A model generated the notes under the pieces. It saw only the letters and a program-made list of their open reading frames with translations. It was not told where the DNA came from and searched no databases. The translations under genes and the position numbers were made by a program. Of a stretch of DNA of 30,029 nt, positions 1 to 8,378 are shown one piece after another. The stretch is from Chara braunii (taxonomy: Eukaryota > Streptophyta > Charophyceae > Charales > Characeae). Position 1 is the first letter of the stretch. Each line of letters begins with the position of its first letter. The stretch is taken from positions 2,195,302-2,225,330 of the forward strand of contig BFEA01000105.1 of assembly GCA_003427395.1 (NCBI GenBank), given 5' to 3'.

Positions 1-1696
1 CTCCCATGTGAACCTCCATCTGCAGGGTGTGACTAGGGGAGAGAGGGGGGAGATCAATTTTGGCTCTTTCTGTGGGGTTGTCGGATGCGTGCTCCGATTT
101 TGTTTCCCTATTCCCTTGGATAGCCTGGATCGCGTCTCCACAATCGTCTTCCCTCAACCGTGCAGCAAGAGTAGGAAGATCCACCTTATTCCCAGGCTTC
201 GGGATTTGCAGGAATTTTGTTTCCCCTGTGACCACGGAAACCACCTCTCTGAAAGCGGCAGTGTCTACAGTTGCATCCACTGGATCGGGTGGACGGGGTT
301 GCTGCTGCAGCGGCAGTAGGGTAAGGGGACTTGGCTTTGTCCCCCCATCAATCTGTTGCTGTTTGTTCGACCTGTTCGTGTAGAGGTCAACGCCAGAGAA
401 TTTCGTAGTGAGAGCGGGCCGGTTCTCNNCCGNCAGCCNGATGATGATAGAGTTGGGAGTNCCACCTTGCAGNCCAGGGCACGGTTGCTGCTGTCGGNCG
501 TCAGGCCCATTCATAATTGCCTTAATTTTTGATGTGGCGTTCTCAATGCGATTGTACTTAGCCATCGCTTTGACTAGACCGTTGACCTTGCCCTTGACTC
601 TCCCCAGTCCCGAGGCCTCATCTGACTTGTAGTCCGCTAGGGGCAGAGGCAACAGGGAGGTGAGCGCCTTACCTTCGTCCGGGGCAGAAGCTCCCCCGTC
701 TGCCACATGTGCGGTACCATGACAGACTTTGTCGGTTTTGGAGGGTTGCGCCTGCAAACTGCATGGGGGGGGAGGCTCAAGGCTCTTCACGGGAGGAGCT
801 TCCCCCTTTGCGGGTTTCAGTTCCAATATCGGGACCAGCAGTCCAGGTATAGGCTGTTGCAGAGCTGCACTCCCACCTGCCGAGTTCCCCGTCTTGTAAT
901 CTGTTGGGGCCGGTCGGTGCGGGAGGGGGAGAGGCTCAGATCCGTTGAAGGGGTGGGCTTTCCCATCGCGTTCCAGTCCCAGTGTCGGGACTAGTGGCCT
1001 AGGTGTAGACTGTTGCAGAGCTTCACTCCCCCCTGCAGANTTCCNCGGAGGGGGCCGCATTTCCGGTGTCGGGAGCAGAGCTGCANTCTCCCNCGCTGGG
1101 TTCCCCGTGTTATGATCTGCTGGGGCCCGTTGGTACAGCCGGGGGGGAGGCTCAGATCCCTTAAAGGGGTGAACTTCCCCATCTCCCTGTTTTAATTTCG
1201 GTAAGAGGAGCAGTGGCCCCGGTGCTGGGTGAATGACAGCCTGCACACCCGGTCCTGGCCCTGGTGTTGCAGGGCGAAGTGGTTGAATCGGTGTTGGGGG
1301 GAGTACGGGGACAACGTGTGTTGTTGCTGTGTTGACATCAGTTGTCTTGCTCGCCTGCTCCAAGATTCGAGACATGTGAGGAGGGGGCGGGATTCCCTTC
1401 TCCAGCGTCTTCTTTTTTCTCACCAGCGGGGTGGATTCTTCTTCGGATTCCACCGTTTCCCCCTCCTCAAATTCTGTGATCTTTTCGGGGTGAGGAGGGA
1501 GATGCTGGTTTCTGTGCCCTGCAATGCCACCATGAGAAATAGCGGCGTTTTTATGCGAGTGGTGTAGCGTGGCAGAGGGTGGGGGAGACGGCTTGTGTTC
1601 CTCATTGCGAGGCAGGTTGGCCTGTTTTTGCACTGACCTCACTCTGAATTGGAGTCTTCCTCCCCCTCTTCCGCCTCCCCTTCCTCTGTGATGGAG
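1..1696 (-). CDS. LINE-A ORF1 continuation: proline-rich extension, open to the window edge
   Basis: In exactly the frame of the upstream ORF1 segment, the minus strand contains no stop from 1696 to base 1, about 565 codons. A simple start-to-stop ORF search misses it because it never ends in the window. The first roughly 20 codons (Gly/Arg rich) look out of frame, so two small indels around 1640-1720 are likely and would join ORF1 to this part without the TAG. Next come an acidic then basic patch (EFEEGETVESEEESTPLVRKKK), Pro-rich imperfect repeats (750-1215), and a segment with a possible helix (LVKAMAKYNRIENATSKIKA, around 510-570). Gln/Pro-rich sequence follows to the edge. No known domain is recognised. 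It could be the C-terminal half of an unusually long ORF1, as LINE-B also shows. Confidence 0.6.
750..1215 (-). repeat. imperfect coding tandem repeat, Pro-rich
   Basis: The motif family T/C-TTCCAGT.C..TGTCGGGA recurs at about 820-842, 971-995, 1059-1080 (partial) and 1185-1215, with flanks such as GGGGGAGGCTCAGATCC and TGATCTGCTGGGGCC also repeated. Translated on the minus strand the units read as LLLLPKLKQGDGEVHPFKGSEPPP, LVPTLGLERDGKAHPFNGSEP and LLVPILELKPAKGEAPPVKSLEPPP (each shown in part). Unit length varies between about 90 and 160 bp, so this is a diverged in-frame array rather than a microsatellite. Confidence 0.7.
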
Positions 1697-3190
1697 CTAA
1701 GCACCTGTTCTACCCCCCCTGTAGCAATTATTTGGCACAACATGGGGGGGCCTTGCCTGGGTAGATCCATCGCCACGTGTNCGGCTAGTACTCGGTCCAC
1801 CGGAGATTTGCTGACGGGTGATGGGGGAGTTGGCCGGGGGCTTACCGTCCGTAGGCCGCTGTTGCTGTTTCGGGGGAACAAATCCCTCCGGTGTCACCAC
1901 TGGGGATGCAGTCTTTTCCCAATGCCAGTGACCAGTATATTGGCCATCAGTTGTCCTGAAGACCCATCCCTCCAAATTGAGGTCTTCCGGCATCCATGTG
2001 TTGGGTTCCGCCGGGTGTTGACTGACGAGATTCTTTGGAAGCTTCTTGTAGTTGACCGGGCACTGAACATCCGTGTATAAGTGTCCCCTTGCCTTGCATA
2101 CATGGCACCACGGATCCTGCGGGTGGCTAAGGGGGATGGCGAATTTTCTCCCTTCTGAGAGATAGTGCCATTCTCCCCTGAGGGGGAAGACCTCTTCAGG
2201 GGACCAGTCAATCGCAATCAGCAGCGAGTCATCTCGTTTTGTGAGAAACTGAGGCAGGTCATTAATGAATCCCTTAATTGAGGCAATCTGTTCGACCATT
2301 TTGAGTATCTCGCCTTGAATGTGGACGGGGGTGAAACTGAACTCAATCCAGTAGTTGTTGGCCATGAGGTGTTGGCGCCTGTCGTCAGGTGTCAGCTCCC
2401 TTGGAGGTTTCCAACTGTCGATCTTCACAGGCGAACCGTGGAACCGGGCGTCAGTGAGGCGCAGGAGGTTATTTTTGTCAATGGGGTTGAGCGCCAGCAC
2501 AGTCACGGTTGCCACCGTCGGGGATTCAATAAGGAAATGGCCCTTAGTATCCTGCACTGACATTTTTTGGGAGCGCAGTACTCCGAAGACCCATTTGAGT
2601 CGGTCGTTCAGTTGCGATCTGAGCGCTGCTTCAGGGAAGATGAACTGGATCGCATGCTCTACATAGGTCTGATTTCGGATCGCATTGGCTTGGGGGGAGA
2701 TGATAGACAACGGGTGTAGAGTATTCCCCCTTACCTGCACTTTCCTGGTGGCTCTCCGGTGGAGCTTTTGTACGAAGTGGTATCGCAGTAGGTGCATTGT
2801 GTCCAGGCCCATCTGCAAGTTACAGTCACGCGGATTCGTTGTTCTGAGAGTAGCGTTGAGAGAGGTTCCCCCTGGTTGGGCCGGCACTTGGCCGTTAATA
2901 TCAGCACTTAGACGTTCTCTGACCACTTCGTTCCATGGTTTTTTAAGGGCCGGCTGCTTGGAAGGTTCCTCCCGTGGGGGAGATCTGTCTTCCGCAGGCG
3001 GCATGCCGTCTTTACAGCTTACCCCGGCGGGAGATCCATCTCCCGCAGGCGACGTGGCGTCTTTGCGGCTCACCCCGATGGGACAGGGGGAGGATGGAGA
3101 GGTAGATTCCCCCACCGTATTCCTTTCCAGCCCCATGTCGCGATCCCGTCCAGGGGGGCGGGGAAGATCTAGTTGGGCCGGCCTGGTCAT
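1697..3190 (-). CDS. LINE-A ORF1, gag-like nucleic-acid-binding protein (first open segment)
   Basis: About 497 codons from the first ATG (3190) to TAG at 1697-1699; an upstream GTG at 3196 is in frame but less likely as a start. The N-terminus is Pro/Ser/Asp rich with a short internal repeat of the form GVSxKD..PA.D.SP. A central part with conserved-looking Trp and hydrophobic positions (for example WVFGVLRSQKMSV, NYWIEFSFTPVHIQ, LLIAIDWSPEEVFPLRGEWHYL) fits the plant retrotransposon gag domain (DUF4283-like). It is followed by a zinc knuckle C-X2-C-X4-H-X6-C at 2060-2107, one residue longer than the usual C-X2-C-X4-H-X4/5-C. The expected role is binding LINE RNA in a ribonucleoprotein particle. 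After the knuckle the sequence becomes Pro/Gln rich. Near 1713-1718 a C-run may hide a frameshift: the neighbouring frame encodes a convincing acidic stretch (VEQVLSSITEEGEAEEGEED) ending at 1639. The family assignment rests on architecture, not a search. Confidence 0.75.
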   Translation of the reverse strand: MTRPAQLDLPRPPGRDRDMGLERNTVGESTSPSSPCPIGVSRKDATSPAGDGSPAGVSCKDGMPPAEDRSPPREEPSKQPALKKPWNEVVRERLSADINGQVPAQPGGTSLNATLRTTNPRDCNLQMGLDTMHLLRYHFVQKLHRRATRKVQVRGNTLHPLSIISPQANAIRNQTYVEHAIQFIFPEAALRSQLNDRLKWVFGVLRSQKMSVQDTKGHFLIESPTVATVTVLALNPIDKNNLLRLTDARFHGSPVKIDSWKPPRELTPDDRRQHLMANNYWIEFSFTPVHIQGEILKMVEQIASIKGFINDLPQFLTKRDDSLLIAIDWSPEEVFPLRGEWHYLSEGRKFAIPLSHPQDPWCHVCKARGHLYTDVQCPVNYKKLPKNLVSQHPAEPNTWMPEDLNLEGWVFRTTDGQYTGHWHWEKTASPVVTPEGFVPPKQQQRPTDGKPPANSPITRQQISGGPSTSXTRGDGSTQARPPHVVPNNCYRGGRTGA

Positions 3191-3340
3191 GCCCACAGTA
3201 TCCTGGCCAGCCCCCAGAGGGACAGCTCGACGATTAGCTTTCTGTTGCGGGCTTACATCCTTCTCGGCCTAGATGGATTTCCCCTGTTGCTGTTCCGGTC
3301 GCCCCCCCCCTCCATCCACGCCCTGGCGGGTTGGGGGGGG

Positions 3341-3852
3341 TGAGGGCAAGGGTGGGGCAGCATACATTTAGTGTTTGTATGATTCGCCACCCCCGAAGGG
3401 GCGAGAGAGGCGATCAAGATCGAGAAGTAGAAGAGAACGTAGACGAAGATCAATATGGGAGGGAGAATGAGGAGAGGGGGAGAGAAGGGGGGGAGGAGGG
3501 ATGAAGATCGAGAAGCAGGAGAAAATAAAGACGAAGATCAATACGGGAGGGAGAAAGAGGAAACCAGTATGAAAGAATACTGCATCGCAGCAGGGGTAAG
3601 GGCACGGGTGGGGCAGCATACATTTGGCGTTTGTATGATTTGCCTCCCCCGAAGGGGCGAGAGAGGCGATCAGGATCGAGAAGTAGGAGAGAACGTAGAC
3701 GAAGATCAATATGGGAGGGAGAATGAGGAGAGGGGGAAAGAAGGGGGGGAGGAGGGATGAAGATCGAGAAGCAGGAGAAAATAAAGACGAAGATCAATAC
3801 GGGAGGGAGCAAGAGGAAACCAGTATGAAAGAATATTACATCGCAGCAGGGG
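3341..3852. repeat. two tandem 256-bp units upstream of LINE-A, each with an internal sub-repeat
   Basis: Unit 1 is 3341-3596 and unit 2 is 3597-3852. They are nearly identical, with only scattered substitutions. Inside each unit a roughly 50-bp segment beginning AGATCGAGAAG and ending GATCAATAYGGGAGGGAGA occurs twice about 88 bp apart. The array lies immediately 5' of LINE-A read on the minus strand, the position occupied by promoter monomers in some vertebrate L1 elements. The hydrophobic reading frames on the minus strand here are products of the repeat and are not annotated. Confidence 0.85.
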
Positions 3853-4176
3853 GTAATCAATTATTGTGATGCGTATGAGGTGGTAGTGAGAAACCCTGTT
3901 TCGACAGTTATTGTATCACAGCACGATTTTAAGGAACGCGTGGGTTTGTCTTTGGTGCGGGCAGTGCAGGAGTAACCTTTTGATAACATATGGGTCGTCA
4001 ATATCCGGACAAGACGGGGTGAGTGTGATTATGAGGAGTAGTGGTACAAACACATAGGGGTATTGATCCAGACTCCGTGATTAACGGCTCCGGGATTGCC
4101 GATGTGTCAGCGAACCTCCTTACTCCTTACCAGGTCGGGGTTGTCGAGTGTATGGGGGGAAGAGCAAGGGAGTTGG
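3853..4176. other. no gene seen
   Basis: Unstructured intergenic sequence. No coding frame with protein-like composition, no RNA gene and no clear repeat is visible. It leads into a G-run at 4177-4206. Confidence 0.5.
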
Positions 4177-4206
4177 GGGGGGGGCGGGGGGGGGGGGGGG
4201 TGGGGG
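4177..4206 (+). repeat. G-run, potential G-quadruplex
   Basis: Nearly uninterrupted G with single C and T interruptions at 4177-4206. Such a run can form a quadruplex and is also prone to length error in assembly. Confidence 0.7.
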
Positions 4207-4224
4207 TGACTCAGCAGCCTTTGT

Positions 4225-4414
4225 TGTAGCAAGAGTTATACCTCAGTCTGTGGCATGCCATCCTCCCTCCAGCACTATCTGCATGGTAGCCTTTGTTATT
4301 CCGTGTCGATCCTTCCGGTTGTAGCAAGAGTTATACCTCAATCTGTGGCATGCCATCCTCCCTCCAGCACTATCTGCATGGTAGCCTTTGTTCATCCGTG
4401 TCGATCCTCTCCCT
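4225..4414. repeat. 95-bp direct tandem duplication
   Basis: TGTAGCAAGAGTTATACCTC starts at 4225 and again at 4320. The copies stay nearly identical for about 95 bp (through GTGTCGATCCT), differing at a few positions. This is a recent local duplication with no coding potential. Confidence 0.9.
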
Positions 4415-5140
4415 CCCAACCTATTTCTCCTGCTATCCACCACCGTTTTCACTGCATTCGATGTCCCTTGAGCTGTCTTTCCCCATGCTCACTTCCGTGT
4501 CGTTTTCCCGTTTACTCCATAAATCGAAACCCGTCTCTCCAGGTCTCAAACTCGCTTGTGTATCAGTTTCTTTAATCCACCCGCATTATCACCCCGTCAG
4601 AGGCACGGCTTCACAGTCGATTGACGTCCTCTTAGACCCACCCACGTATTACATGAGGTGAGGGCTAGGACAATTTGCCCATCTTCAGGGGATAACAGTC
4701 GTCCCCCTTGCGAGCTCACCGCCTACCGGCAGCCCCTCTCACCAAGGGCCCCGGTCGAGGAGGTATTATCCTCTGTCTCTGCCACTCCTGCCATGTACCA
4801 CCCCTCCGCTGTCTCGGCTGTGTTGTCTTCTGTCAGTCTACCACCTATCTCATTACCAGTCAGAATTCTGCCGTCTTTGAAGGTCTGTGTAACGTCACGC
4901 CTACCATGATCACTGTCGTTGTGTTCTAGACTCTCTGTGCCGCTATCACCCATGCACCCTTTCCTCGCCTGCAGCGGTGTTATCCTGTGTGATTCTCCAA
5001 GCTGCCACATGTCACGACTTCGCCGTTCGCCCCTCACACTAAGGACGTCGCTCTGGGTTGTGTCGTCCACTGTCAACAGCCCATCAGCCACATCGGCAGA
5101 CAGTAAGAATTTTACTTCTCAAGGAAATCAAGAGACAACT
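4415..5140. other. pyrimidine-rich intergenic stretch, no gene seen
   Basis: Rich in C and T on the plus strand, with many short open frames in several frames that look like composition artefacts. No domain, RNA gene or clear repeat was recognised. Confidence 0.45.
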
Positions 5141-5141
5141 C

Positions 5142-5249
5142 TTTTTTTTTTTTTTTACTTTTTTTTTTTTTGGGGGGGGGGGGGGGGGGACAAAAGCGCC
5201 AATCTATTCGTGGGGAGCAACACGTGCTGGGAACTGGGCCCAGTGTCCC
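5142..5249 (-). mobile_element. retroposon tail copy (LINE-B-type 3' module), hairpin 3 missing
   Basis: Read on the minus strand it starts GGGACACTGGGCCCAGTTCC, continues through the TTGCTCCCCACGAATAGAT block, then passes into a C-run (5172-5189 on the plus strand is G) and an A-rich tail (plus-strand T at 5142-5171). It matches the first part of the LINE-B 3' module at 29792. Hairpin 1 is kept with altered bases on both sides (CTGGG/CCCAG instead of CTGGA/TCCAG). The terminal hairpin is absent. Confidence 0.75.
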
Positions 5250-5635
5250 ATATAGAATTTATACAGTTGATTTGAAATGTCCCCTAAGAAACATCTAGGA
5301 ACTTATGAAAAATTTAGAAAATTTTCAGGAAGATTTAGGAAAACGTGAATACTACTGACCCATTACAACTAAGAGATCAAAGAAATGCAATGCACTAAAA
5401 TACGACAGACTAGCCTAGGATGCTCTAGACTTCGTAAATGAATATGGCCACAGAAACAACCAGGTTCAGTGTACAAAGGATTTGATCTTTTTGGATAACA
5501 GGGTTGCCAATTTTGTTTTGGGGCTGTGCTTGGGGTGTGCTGTTGCAATTTTCTTTTTTGGGTTGGGGTAGGGATAGGCATGGCCGGGAGTGCCTTTCTT
5601 AGCCCATTTGGCCGCAAGGCCCGCAACACTCGATG
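5250..5635. other. intergenic, no gene seen
   Basis: A moderately AT-rich stretch without protein-like frames. Some or all of it may be the body of the plus-strand retroposon whose 3' end is at 5636-5710, but nothing in it is recognisable. Confidence 0.4.
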
Positions 5636-5710
5636 TGAGGGACTCCTGGCCCGTTTCCCTGCTATATGAATATATGAGACGTGTTAAAAAAAAAAAAAAA
5701 AAAAAAAAAA
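5636..5710 (+). mobile_element. 3' end of a poly(A) retroelement, variant GGGAC module
   Basis: GGGACTCCTGGCCCGTTTCC at 5639 resembles the GGGACG hairpin module of the LINE ends at 29792 and (minus strand) 15385. After it come about 25 nt containing TATATGAATATATGAG and a poly(A) tract at 5686-5710. There is no conserved-loop terminal hairpin. It is probably a 5'-truncated LINE; its 5' limit cannot be set. Confidence 0.5.
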
Positions 5711-6279
5711 GCCGGGAAATGTATTGACCACCTTTTTTCTCATCTTAGTTTGCCAATGAATGGCTGGGCGGTCCAAGAGAAGGATGGGTGGCCAGTGTGC
5801 ATTGGTCGGGCGACAACGACTGTGATGGGCAGGCAGAAGAAGAGGACCAGCGGGCTTCTGTCCCACGAGACTACTGTCTCACCTTCAAAGACTGGACATC
5901 AATGGACCCCAGCATCCCCATGCGGGGCCCAGAGTTCTTCCCGGATCCCTTTCCCCCCCATCCCTTGGCAATGGAAGTCAGGCTCTAGAGGTCCGTCACA
6001 GGAAACTGTAGAAGGTGGGAATCAAAGGGACAGAAAAAGAACGGACTCGTTGGTGCCCCTCAGTGGTCCTGCCTGGTTCCCGTCCCCAGATCCCCTTAGA
6101 GCAGATGGTTGTGCCACGGATACCTCAGACATCTTGCTCTTTCTGCCTAAATTCTCTTCCTAATTTTTTTCTCAATTTCTCTCATTTTCTCTCATCTTTT
6201 CTCATTTTTTCTAACCGTGTCTTCTTACTCTTTTCTGTCTTACTCAAACATAAGGCATTTCCGACGAGATGTAAAAGAA
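5711..6279. other. no gene seen
   Basis: Open frames here have no protein-like features that I recognise. A TTTTCTCA/TTTTTCTC-type simple repeat lies at about 6165-6215. Confidence 0.4.
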
Positions 6280-6444
6280 GGGACGCTGAACGCGGTTTCC
6301 AGCAGGTGATGCTCCCCACCAATACATGGAGCCTCCCCGAGAGTGCTAGCGGTGTCTGCTCTTACCAGCACCCCTAGCACTCTCTCGGCTTGTTTTTTAA
6401 AAAAAAAAAAGAAAAAAAAAAAGAAAAGAAAAAAAAAAGAAAAA
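6280..6444 (+). mobile_element. retroposon tail copy with complete three-hairpin module and A-rich tail
   Basis: It starts GGGACGCTGAACGCGGTTTC and contains the GCTCCCCACCAATACATGGAGCC hairpin in outline. The terminal hairpin has arms 6337-6354 and 6369-6388 (CCGAGA..GTGCTAG with CTAGCAC..TCTCGG, a 2-nt bulge and one mismatch). The loop is TCTGCTCTTACCAG. An A-rich tail broken by G follows (6395-6444). It is either a SINE or a strongly 5'-truncated LINE; no target duplication was found. The sequence just after it (6445-6478) is the reverse complement of a variant GGGACG..GGCTTG LINE end. Confidence 0.8.
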
Positions 6445-6484
6445 CTATTATACAAGCCAGGAAAAGGGCCCGGCGTCCCTTAGG

Positions 6485-6742
6485 TTGTGCGGCTCCACAG
6501 GGTGCCCAATGCATCACTCACCAAGCTCATCGAGCCTGATCGAGGAGGCCGCCCTTACGCTGTCACAGTTTCAGTTTGAAAATGTGTTTCAGTCACTGAC
6601 AGGATTTTGTGCGCGTTCTGTCAAACCGAAGAATGACATTGTCGTGAATGTTTACAACCCAGCTTTAGGGTCCAGTGGGTATGTGTTGTATTCGAGGGAT
6701 GACTCAACTGGATTTGAAACTGAAATTGTGACTGCGCCCTAG
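6485..6742 (+). CDS. short open frame of uncertain reality, possible exon fragment
   Basis: 85 codons, ending TAG before the TTAA element. The second half (FENVFQSLTGFCARSVKPKN, then DIVVNVYNPALGSSGYVLYS) has balanced, globular-looking composition, unlike the homopolymer-derived frames around it. IVVNVYNPALG is loosely reminiscent of the VVVYNPLGW-type motif of GH38 alpha-mannosidases, but that is too short to assign. It may be an exon or pseudogene fragment caught between retroposons. I do not recognise it, and a chance frame is possible. Confidence 0.25.
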   Translation: MCGSTGCPMHHSPSSSSLIEEAALTLSQFQFENVFQSLTGFCARSVKPKNDIVVNVYNPALGSSGYVLYSRDDSTGFETEIVTAP

Positions 6743-6768
6743 CTACCCCCCGCCATTATTTTCTCATA

Positions 6769-6919
6769 TTAAACCACCAGTACTTGGGCGACGCCTTAGC
6801 GTTAACGCTACGAGAATTTCGCTACCGGCGGGCCGTCGATAAATGGTATCGACAGCCCGCGCCGCTTCAAAAAAGGTGCGGCCGGCGCGGCGCGGAGTGC
6901 CCAAGTACTGGTGGTTTAA
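6769..6919. mobile_element. TTAA-flanked terminal-inverted-repeat element (MITE-like), copy 1
   Basis: TTAA at 6769-6772 and 6916-6919 bound perfect terminal inverted repeats (ACCACCAGTACTTGGGC and its complement). Including TTAA and one flanking base the symmetry is 22 bp. The interior is a GC-rich nested foldback: GCGGGCCGTCGATA pairs with TATCGACAGCCCGC (one mismatch), and GCGCCGC pairs with GCGGCGC. Length is 151 bp. TTAA duplication is the hallmark of piggyBac-type transposition. It encodes nothing. Confidence 0.75.
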
Positions 6920-7277
6920 TTCTGCGATAGAGAATGGAAGCTTTTCCCTAACTCCCTAGGGGACTGCCTTCCCACCTATGTCACAATTCCAGAGTCCAAG
7001 AGCAGATTCTATCCAAGGTTCCAAGTCCGATATGATCCCATCTCACTATAGTCTTCCAAACGTCGCATGCTAATCACCAGGGCTGGACAGAGAGGCCAGA
7101 GATTTCCAAGATTGCACCAAGACAGCCAGAGATGAAAAGGACCAAGTCCTTCTGGCAAGCCGGGTTCTGGGGATATCAGACCATAAAGCTCTTGGCTTTG
7201 GCCTCCTGGTCGTGTCTGATTGCTTTATATCTGTTGGGATGCTATCACATGAACTCAGTCTGCACCTATGTACTGCA
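6920..7277. other. no gene seen
   Basis: Intergenic sequence between the first TTAA element and the next retroposon tail. No protein-like frame or clear repeat is visible. Confidence 0.4.
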
Positions 7278-7640
7278 GGGACGCTGGACCCTATTTCCAG
7301 CAAGTGCAGCTCGCCACTGATATATGGAGCCCTCCAATATCGGGGGTACCAATTACAGAGGCTGCTCTTATCACCTCTGTCCTAAGTGATACCTCCCCAG
7401 CAAGAGAGGTTAAACCACCAGGACATGGACACCTGGGCCGCGGGTCTGACACCTCAAATTCTGGAGGCGCAAAACGAAAATGGGGCCGCAGATCGAAATT
7501 TATCAACGGCGGGCCCAGCATAAGTTTGACGTTTCGGCCTCGCTCGTTTTCTTGTGGCGACAAGTTTCGGACTGCAAGCCTGGGGCCATGTACTTGTGGT
7601 TTAACGAAAAGAAAAAGAAGAAGGGGAAAAAACAATTTAA
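7278..7640 (+). mobile_element. retroposon tail copy, split by a TTAA element
   Basis: It starts GGGACGCTGGACCCTATTTC with hairpin 1 intact. The terminal hairpin has a stem unlike other copies (ACAGAGG at 7355-7361 with CCTCTGT at 7374-7380, extended by GGGGGTA with TACCTCCCC). The loop CTGCTCTTATCA is conserved. The body runs to 7409, where the TTAA element 7410-7604 is inserted, and its A-rich tail (GAAAAGAAAAAGAAG..) resumes at 7605-7640. The order of events is therefore retroposon first, TTAA element later. Confidence 0.75.
7410..7604. mobile_element. TTAA-flanked terminal-inverted-repeat element, copy 2
   Basis: TTAA at 7410-7413 and 7601-7604 bound inverted repeats: ACCACCAGGACATGG at the left and the complement of ACCACAAGTACATGG at the right (two differences in 15). 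The left end matches copy 1 (ACCACCAGTACTTGG) closely, while the 195-bp interior is different. It is nested inside the retroposon tail at 7278-7640. Shared ends with unrelated interiors fit a family of non-autonomous elements mobilised by one TTAA-specific transposase encoded elsewhere. Confidence 0.7.
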
Positions 7641-7940
7641 AGCAGAGTAGAGATCAGACCAAGGTCAGAAAATGCAGGAAAAAAAAGGCAGACTTTCCTC
7701 TATTCTATTCTACATGCATATGCCCAGTAGAAGATGTCTGCGTGATTCAAGAGTGTCAGAGAGGGTCCAGAGTCAAGAACTTCAGAAGTCAGGCCCGGGG
7801 TTCAGGGAAATGGACTAGAGGAAGGTCCGTGGGGTACTATTGCGTCTGCTACACCAGGAGTCGTCAGACGTGCAGAGTCTCCCTTTTCACAACCTCGTGC
7901 GAATCCTTCGGAAAACAACGGTTGCCTTATGCATGTTTTC
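7641..7940. other. no gene seen
   Basis: A long open frame crosses this stretch but it includes retroposon and poly(T) sequence and has no domain-like features. Treated as non-coding. Confidence 0.4.
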
Positions 7941-7977
7941 TTTTCTTTTTTTTTTTTTTCTTTTTTTTTTTTTTTTT
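7941..7977. repeat. poly(T) tract with single C interruptions
   Basis: Probably the poly(A) tail of a minus-strand retroposon. The sequence to its right (GGGGAAAAAGCAAGGAAGTCC..) does not clearly match the tail families described here. Confidence 0.6.
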
Positions 7978-8186
7978 GGGGAAAAAGCAAGGAAGTCCAT
8001 TATCATGAAAAACATGAGGCCGGGAATTCCTCACAAACAACCCGGAAAGATCATGTCACAGTACTGAGACTTGTACCCAGTTTCAGATCGTGGGCCTTAC
8101 CCCAACAACACTTGGTATTTCTCCAATCCTCCTCAAACGGTTAACACTAAAATAAAGGAAACTTATGCAGGTTTTCCACATTCCCT

Positions 8187-8303
8187 TCTTTTTTTTTTTT
8201 CTTTTTTTTTTTTGACAAAACAGCCACGGAGGCAGCTTGAGGTGCTGATAGGAGCTGTCACTTCAAGATGGTCCGGGGGAGGCTCCATTCATTGCTGAGA
8301 AGT
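8187..8303 (-). mobile_element. retroposon tail copy, 3' half, diverged terminal-hairpin stem
   Basis: On the minus strand it starts inside the module (AATGAATGGAGCCTCCCC) and ends in poly(A) (plus-strand T with one C at 8187-8212). The terminal hairpin arms are 8236-8244 (CTTGAGGTG) and 8259-8267 (CACTTCAAG), with one wobble-type difference. The minus-strand loop ACAGCTCCTATCAG is conserved. The stem bases differ from the other copies but pair with each other. Confidence 0.7.
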
Positions 8304-8306
8304 GCC

Positions 8307-8308
<2 letters not shown>

Positions 8309-8378
<70 letters not shown>

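Larger units (their letters stand above)
1..3290 (-). mobile_element. LINE-A: non-LTR retrotransposon, 5' part (ORF1 region), runs off the window
   Basis: The minus strand carries a long gag-like reading frame with a zinc knuckle, typical of ORF1 of plant L1-like LINEs. ORF2 is not seen because the element continues beyond base 1. A tandem array of 256-bp units lies just upstream (3341-3852) and may be its 5'UTR/promoter. The boundary near 3290 is approximate: it is set by the first in-frame stop upstream of ORF1 (TAG about 27 codons before the first ATG) and by the change to G/C-run sequence. Scattered Ns between 428 and 1790 limit reading. No target duplication can be tested because the 3' end is outside the window. 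Confidence 0.75.

Noticed and set aside
3341-3852. LTRs of an LTR retrotransposon
   Set aside because: The two copies are tandem with nothing between them, and no LTR-type gag-pol, primer-binding site or polypurine tract is seen.
3253-3860. Hydrophobic minus-strand frames resembling membrane proteins
   Set aside because: They are reverse translations of the GA-rich 256-bp tandem repeat, duplicated with it, and not independent genes.
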